Positions 61,155-64,000 of a DNA stretch of 64,000 nucleotides are shown piece by piece. Positions within the stretch are counted from its first letter, which is position 1; each line of letters starts with the position of its first letter. The stretch comes from Ephydatia muelleri (lineage: Eukaryota; Porifera; Demospongiae; Spongillida; Spongillidae). A program made the translations under genes and the position numbers. Location of the stretch: contig JABACO010000016.1 of NCBI GenBank assembly GCA_013339895.1, forward strand, positions 2,243,267 to 2,307,266, in the 5' to 3' direction. The notes under the pieces were generated by a model, which saw only the letters and a program-made list of their open reading frames with translations, was not told the DNA's origin and ran no database searches.

Positions 61155-63954
61155 ATGTCGCACAGGTACACTAATTATTGTACGAGCGTCGTGTGTTCAT
61201 ACTGACCCATCGAAGCGTTACCCGTTGGCTGCAGGCTGTACAATGAACAGTGGCACTCTACTCAGCTGGGCCTCAGGGACCTCCTGGAATGGGAGATGCC
61301 TAAGCAACCGCCGAAACCTGAGAAGGTAAATTATTGTTTACGGTTATCTGTAGGTGACTCACTACTGTCTATCTTCACTTAATGAGCAGAATAAACAGGC
61401 TGCGTACGACAAGTTAGCAACGATGTATGTGAAATACGTTATCATCTTTAGAAAGTTAGAGGAATGCTATGATCAGGTACTGGTACATGTACATGAATGA
61501 TACACGCACACAACACTCACTCACTCACTCACTCCACACACTGTACGTGGACATGAATGCAAATGGACACATACCAAATAGACAACTGCATGAATTGAAG
61601 CATAATGCACTCCACCAACTTGCACACTCACACACACAGACACGCACACTCACACACACACCACACACACACATGTTCACACTGTGTTCTGGTCATGTGC
61701 ACTAGTAACAGTACAATCTTGTGCATTACATACAGATGGTACACTCACAGAAGAGAAGGACCATCAGATTGGTACTTGACTCTACCATAGGGAGGTGAGG
61801 GCGTCAGTCAAAATGCATATATGTTGCATCGGAATGCATTATTGAGCCAATGGCCACCGTAGTCTAACTGTCATTCCCAAGGAGCAAAATTTGCCCAAGG
61901 CTTGTAGTAAATGCAACACACTGTGCAAAACACACCTGTCAACAGATAAGTGTACTGTGCACCCCTGCATGCTGTACCTGGTAATGATGTTGTTGTGCTC
62001 CATGCTCGCTGCATGTTTTTGTGTCAGTGACAGCCCCAGAGTGATGCACGTAACACTCTGGTTTTTGGTGTACGTCCAGGATACTGGAACTGAAGGAAGA
62101 GTTGGTGAAACTGGCGATCCTGGAATATCAGTACTATGATGACTTCGTGGCAGATATGAAGCTCATTCCTGTAGGTCATTCTGTATTCAACTGTCTCTCA
62201 TTAAATTCTTGCCTGTGCATGCCTTTCCCAATATCTAGCTATGCTGCAGTTGTAATTTTAAGTTCCTTTTTTATATGTGTGTGTTCATGTTTGCTATTGT
62301 GGTGCAATTAATATGTTGCTGTGTATGTAACAACAGTATGAAATTAAATCAACATTACTACATGTATGCTGTGCCATGCAGCGCGTACACATATAAATAA
62401 TTTTGTAGCTGAGGAGGATTTTTAAATATACTTAAAGCAGGCCAAGTGGGTGAATAGTGGGATGTGGTGGAAGGGGAGGGGACAATAGTTTATTGTACCG
62501 ATTCTGACTTTAGTATCTCTTTCTGCAGAGTGACTTGGAGCTACCTATCCCAAAGTATTTTATCGGTGAGAATGCCAAGGTTCTCAAAGAGAGAGAGAAG
62601 CTACTGGGTACTGTCTTGGCCAAAATGGGTCCCCAGGGCTCAAATGATGTAAGGAGTACTGTGAGGGAGCATGTCTGTGCTAGGGGTGCTGATATATGTT
62701 CTATGACACTACCTCCAGACTACCAACGAGAGCATAATGACAACAGAAGAAGCCATCAAATTAATACAGGTACGTTTTGTAGCCCTATTAGCAGGATAGG
62801 GCTATGCTGTCACAGATCTCCTATCCAGTGCATGCAGTTTTTGATAACCTCCAAATTTGACTCCTCCCTACTCACTTCCCATCTCTCTCCACTTTTCCCC
62901 TTACTCCTTTCCCTTTCACTCCCATTATCCTCCTTCCTGCCCCCCTCCCCCCCCCCCCCTTTTCTTTCCCTCTTTATTCCTACACCCTCTTCCCCAGGTC
63001 CATGAGCGAGCACGTCAGGGACGTCTGCGGGCAAAGTTTATGGCTCAGATACGGTACACATAAAATGTGATACATGTACCCAGGATGTTCAAAAATGAGT
63101 GTAACAACATTGCATAAATTATTTGGTTATGTGATTAAATATATGTATCTGAATGCTATTGAAGCTAAAATTGAACTACATCAAAGTCTTTAAGAATCAA
63201 ATAGAATGGACATATTCAAAATTAAAGGCGAGTCTAAATTAACTTTGATAATGTACAGTTACTGATTTCAACAGCAAAGACCAAGCTATCTCAATACATT
63301 TTATTGAGTGAGAAATTTGTAATAACATGTTACAAAGTTAGTAATGAAATCAGTCAAATCAATATTTAGTAGTTAATATATGCTTTTGTAAATATGCATG
63401 CCAGACTTAAATAATATGGTTTTAAGCTTAAGTTCCAATTACTTCAAACCATTTGCACAAATATAGACATTTAACCACTGCACAGATGGGCAACATATTG
63501 TGTATTGGAGAATGATGCATGCAGCACACGTATATTTGCATGTGCCTACAACATAAGCATGCTTGCGTCATTCGTGTGGGACCAGCTAGCCATTACAGTG
63601 TTTACCCCAGTCTTCAGGAGGAAAGAGAGAGACAGGCCAAGCTAAGGGGAGCTCCAAAGATAGATCCAAATGCTGCTGCCATCATCATTCAAAAGGTTCT
63701 GTTTCCCTGAAGTTACACACAAAGGCATTTAAAAACAAAACTGTTATTTAGATATGGAAAGGGTATGCACAAAGGAAGAAGACAAAGACTCTAAGAAGCA
63801 GTGAGCTTGCATTTATTGGAATGGTAAAAAGAGCTCCGTGCATGCAGGACCTTTAATGGCATGGTGGATAACTATATTCACATCCTCCCAGGTCAGTACA
63901 GTCCAGCCTGCTTCTCAGAAGAGTGCTGCAGTGAGTCTAGCAAAGAAGATTGAG
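61155..63954 (+). CDS. IQCA1: DRC11/IQCA1, nexin-dynein regulatory complex subunit, 5' part (262 codons)
   Basis: Exons 61155-61165, 61235-61325, 61390-61476, 61736-61794, 62080-62170, 62529-62648, 62719-62769, 62998-63053, 63611-63695, 63752-63823 and 63892-63954 join in phase; the gene continues past the window. The 11-nt first exon gives MSHRLYNEQWHSTQ, like the human MSN..YNKMWHQTQ start. Matches continue with MYVKYVIIFRKLEECYDQ, VHSQKRRTIRLVLDSTIGR, ILELKEELVKLAILEYQYYD, ELPIPKYF, TTEEAIKLIQ and VHERARQGRLRAKFMAQIR. An IQ motif follows (IIIQKIWKGYAQRKK) for calmodulin, then SSELAFIGM. The AAA ATPase domain expected further on lies outside the window. DRC11 sits in the axonemal nexin link that controls ciliary beating. 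Confidence 0.93.
62860..62997. repeat. Long pyrimidine tract before DRC11 exon 8
   Basis: About 130 bp of almost pure C/T including C12 lead into the acceptor at 62997. It is an unusually long polypyrimidine tract and explains proline/serine-rich open frames there. Confidence 0.8.
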
Positions 63955-64000
63955 GTTGGTTTGTGCAAACCTATAAATATTTGTATATCATGCCGTATAC

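Noticed and set aside
63060-63500. Possible mariner-like element (start CCCAGGATGTTCAAAAATGA) in a DRC11 intron
   Set aside because: It resembles the end of the 16597-17300 element, but I could not find the opposite terminus.
1-64000. tRNA, rRNA, LINE or retrovirus-like genes
   Set aside because: None could be recognised by eye in either strand; a tRNAscan or RepeatMasker run could still find short or degraded ones.

Overview
The window looks like nuclear DNA of an early-branching animal, most likely a sponge. The calls rest on reading, not on searches. The reasons are: spliced genes with short phase-consistent introns; several animal gene families (DNase I, a Rab5-like GTPase, GHITM/TMBIM5, the ciliary protein DRC11/IQCA1); many small terminal-inverted-repeat transposons and CA/TG microsatellites; and no operons or ribosome binding sites.

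Layout. About 76-8537 (+): a multi-exon gene I do not recognise, with a helical N-terminal part and a Ser/Pro/Thr-rich C-terminal part. 8805-9987: a decayed RING-plus-DDE-like gene. 10580-19157 (+): a complete six-exon secreted DNase I homologue. Its second intron (6.9 kb) is filled with a hAT transposon, a 54-bp hairpin, a small transposon carrying two other transposons inside it, and a Tc1/mariner-like element. 19390-19905: a decayed duplicate of the 3' end of the first gene. 20653-22893 (-): a Rab5-like GTPase with an altered catalytic motif.

23765-54489 (-) is the most unusual part. Three tandem paralogues, here called A (53181-54489), B (44131-51760) and C (23765-43282), share the same first exons: a 47-nt exon, a 91-nt exon and a 93-nt exon encoding a GSYY..LKYY..HHLE..GI module. 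A ends as a 227-residue protein. B and C continue into huge, acidic, internally repetitive last exons (4.5 kb and 14.9 kb). C also carries about 40 tandem copies of a 10-residue EVQTKFPEG repeat and a string of short exons each with a VQT(D/E) motif.

54707-61016 (-): GHITM/TMBIM5, seven exons, complete. It is head-to-head, 138 bp apart, with DRC11/IQCA1 (61155 to the window edge, +).

The main result: A, B, C and DRC11 each have an RFX-type X-box, the promoter element of ciliary genes, 20-55 bp upstream of the start codon. With the VQT/TQT motifs, which resemble dynein light chain LC8 sites, and a weak resemblance of the shared module to the ciliary protein ERICH3, this points to an undescribed family of ciliary or axonemal scaffold proteins built by tandem duplication and repeat expansion. 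Single-base frame breaks in B and C lie where neighbouring repeat copies lack the extra base, so many may be assembly errors.
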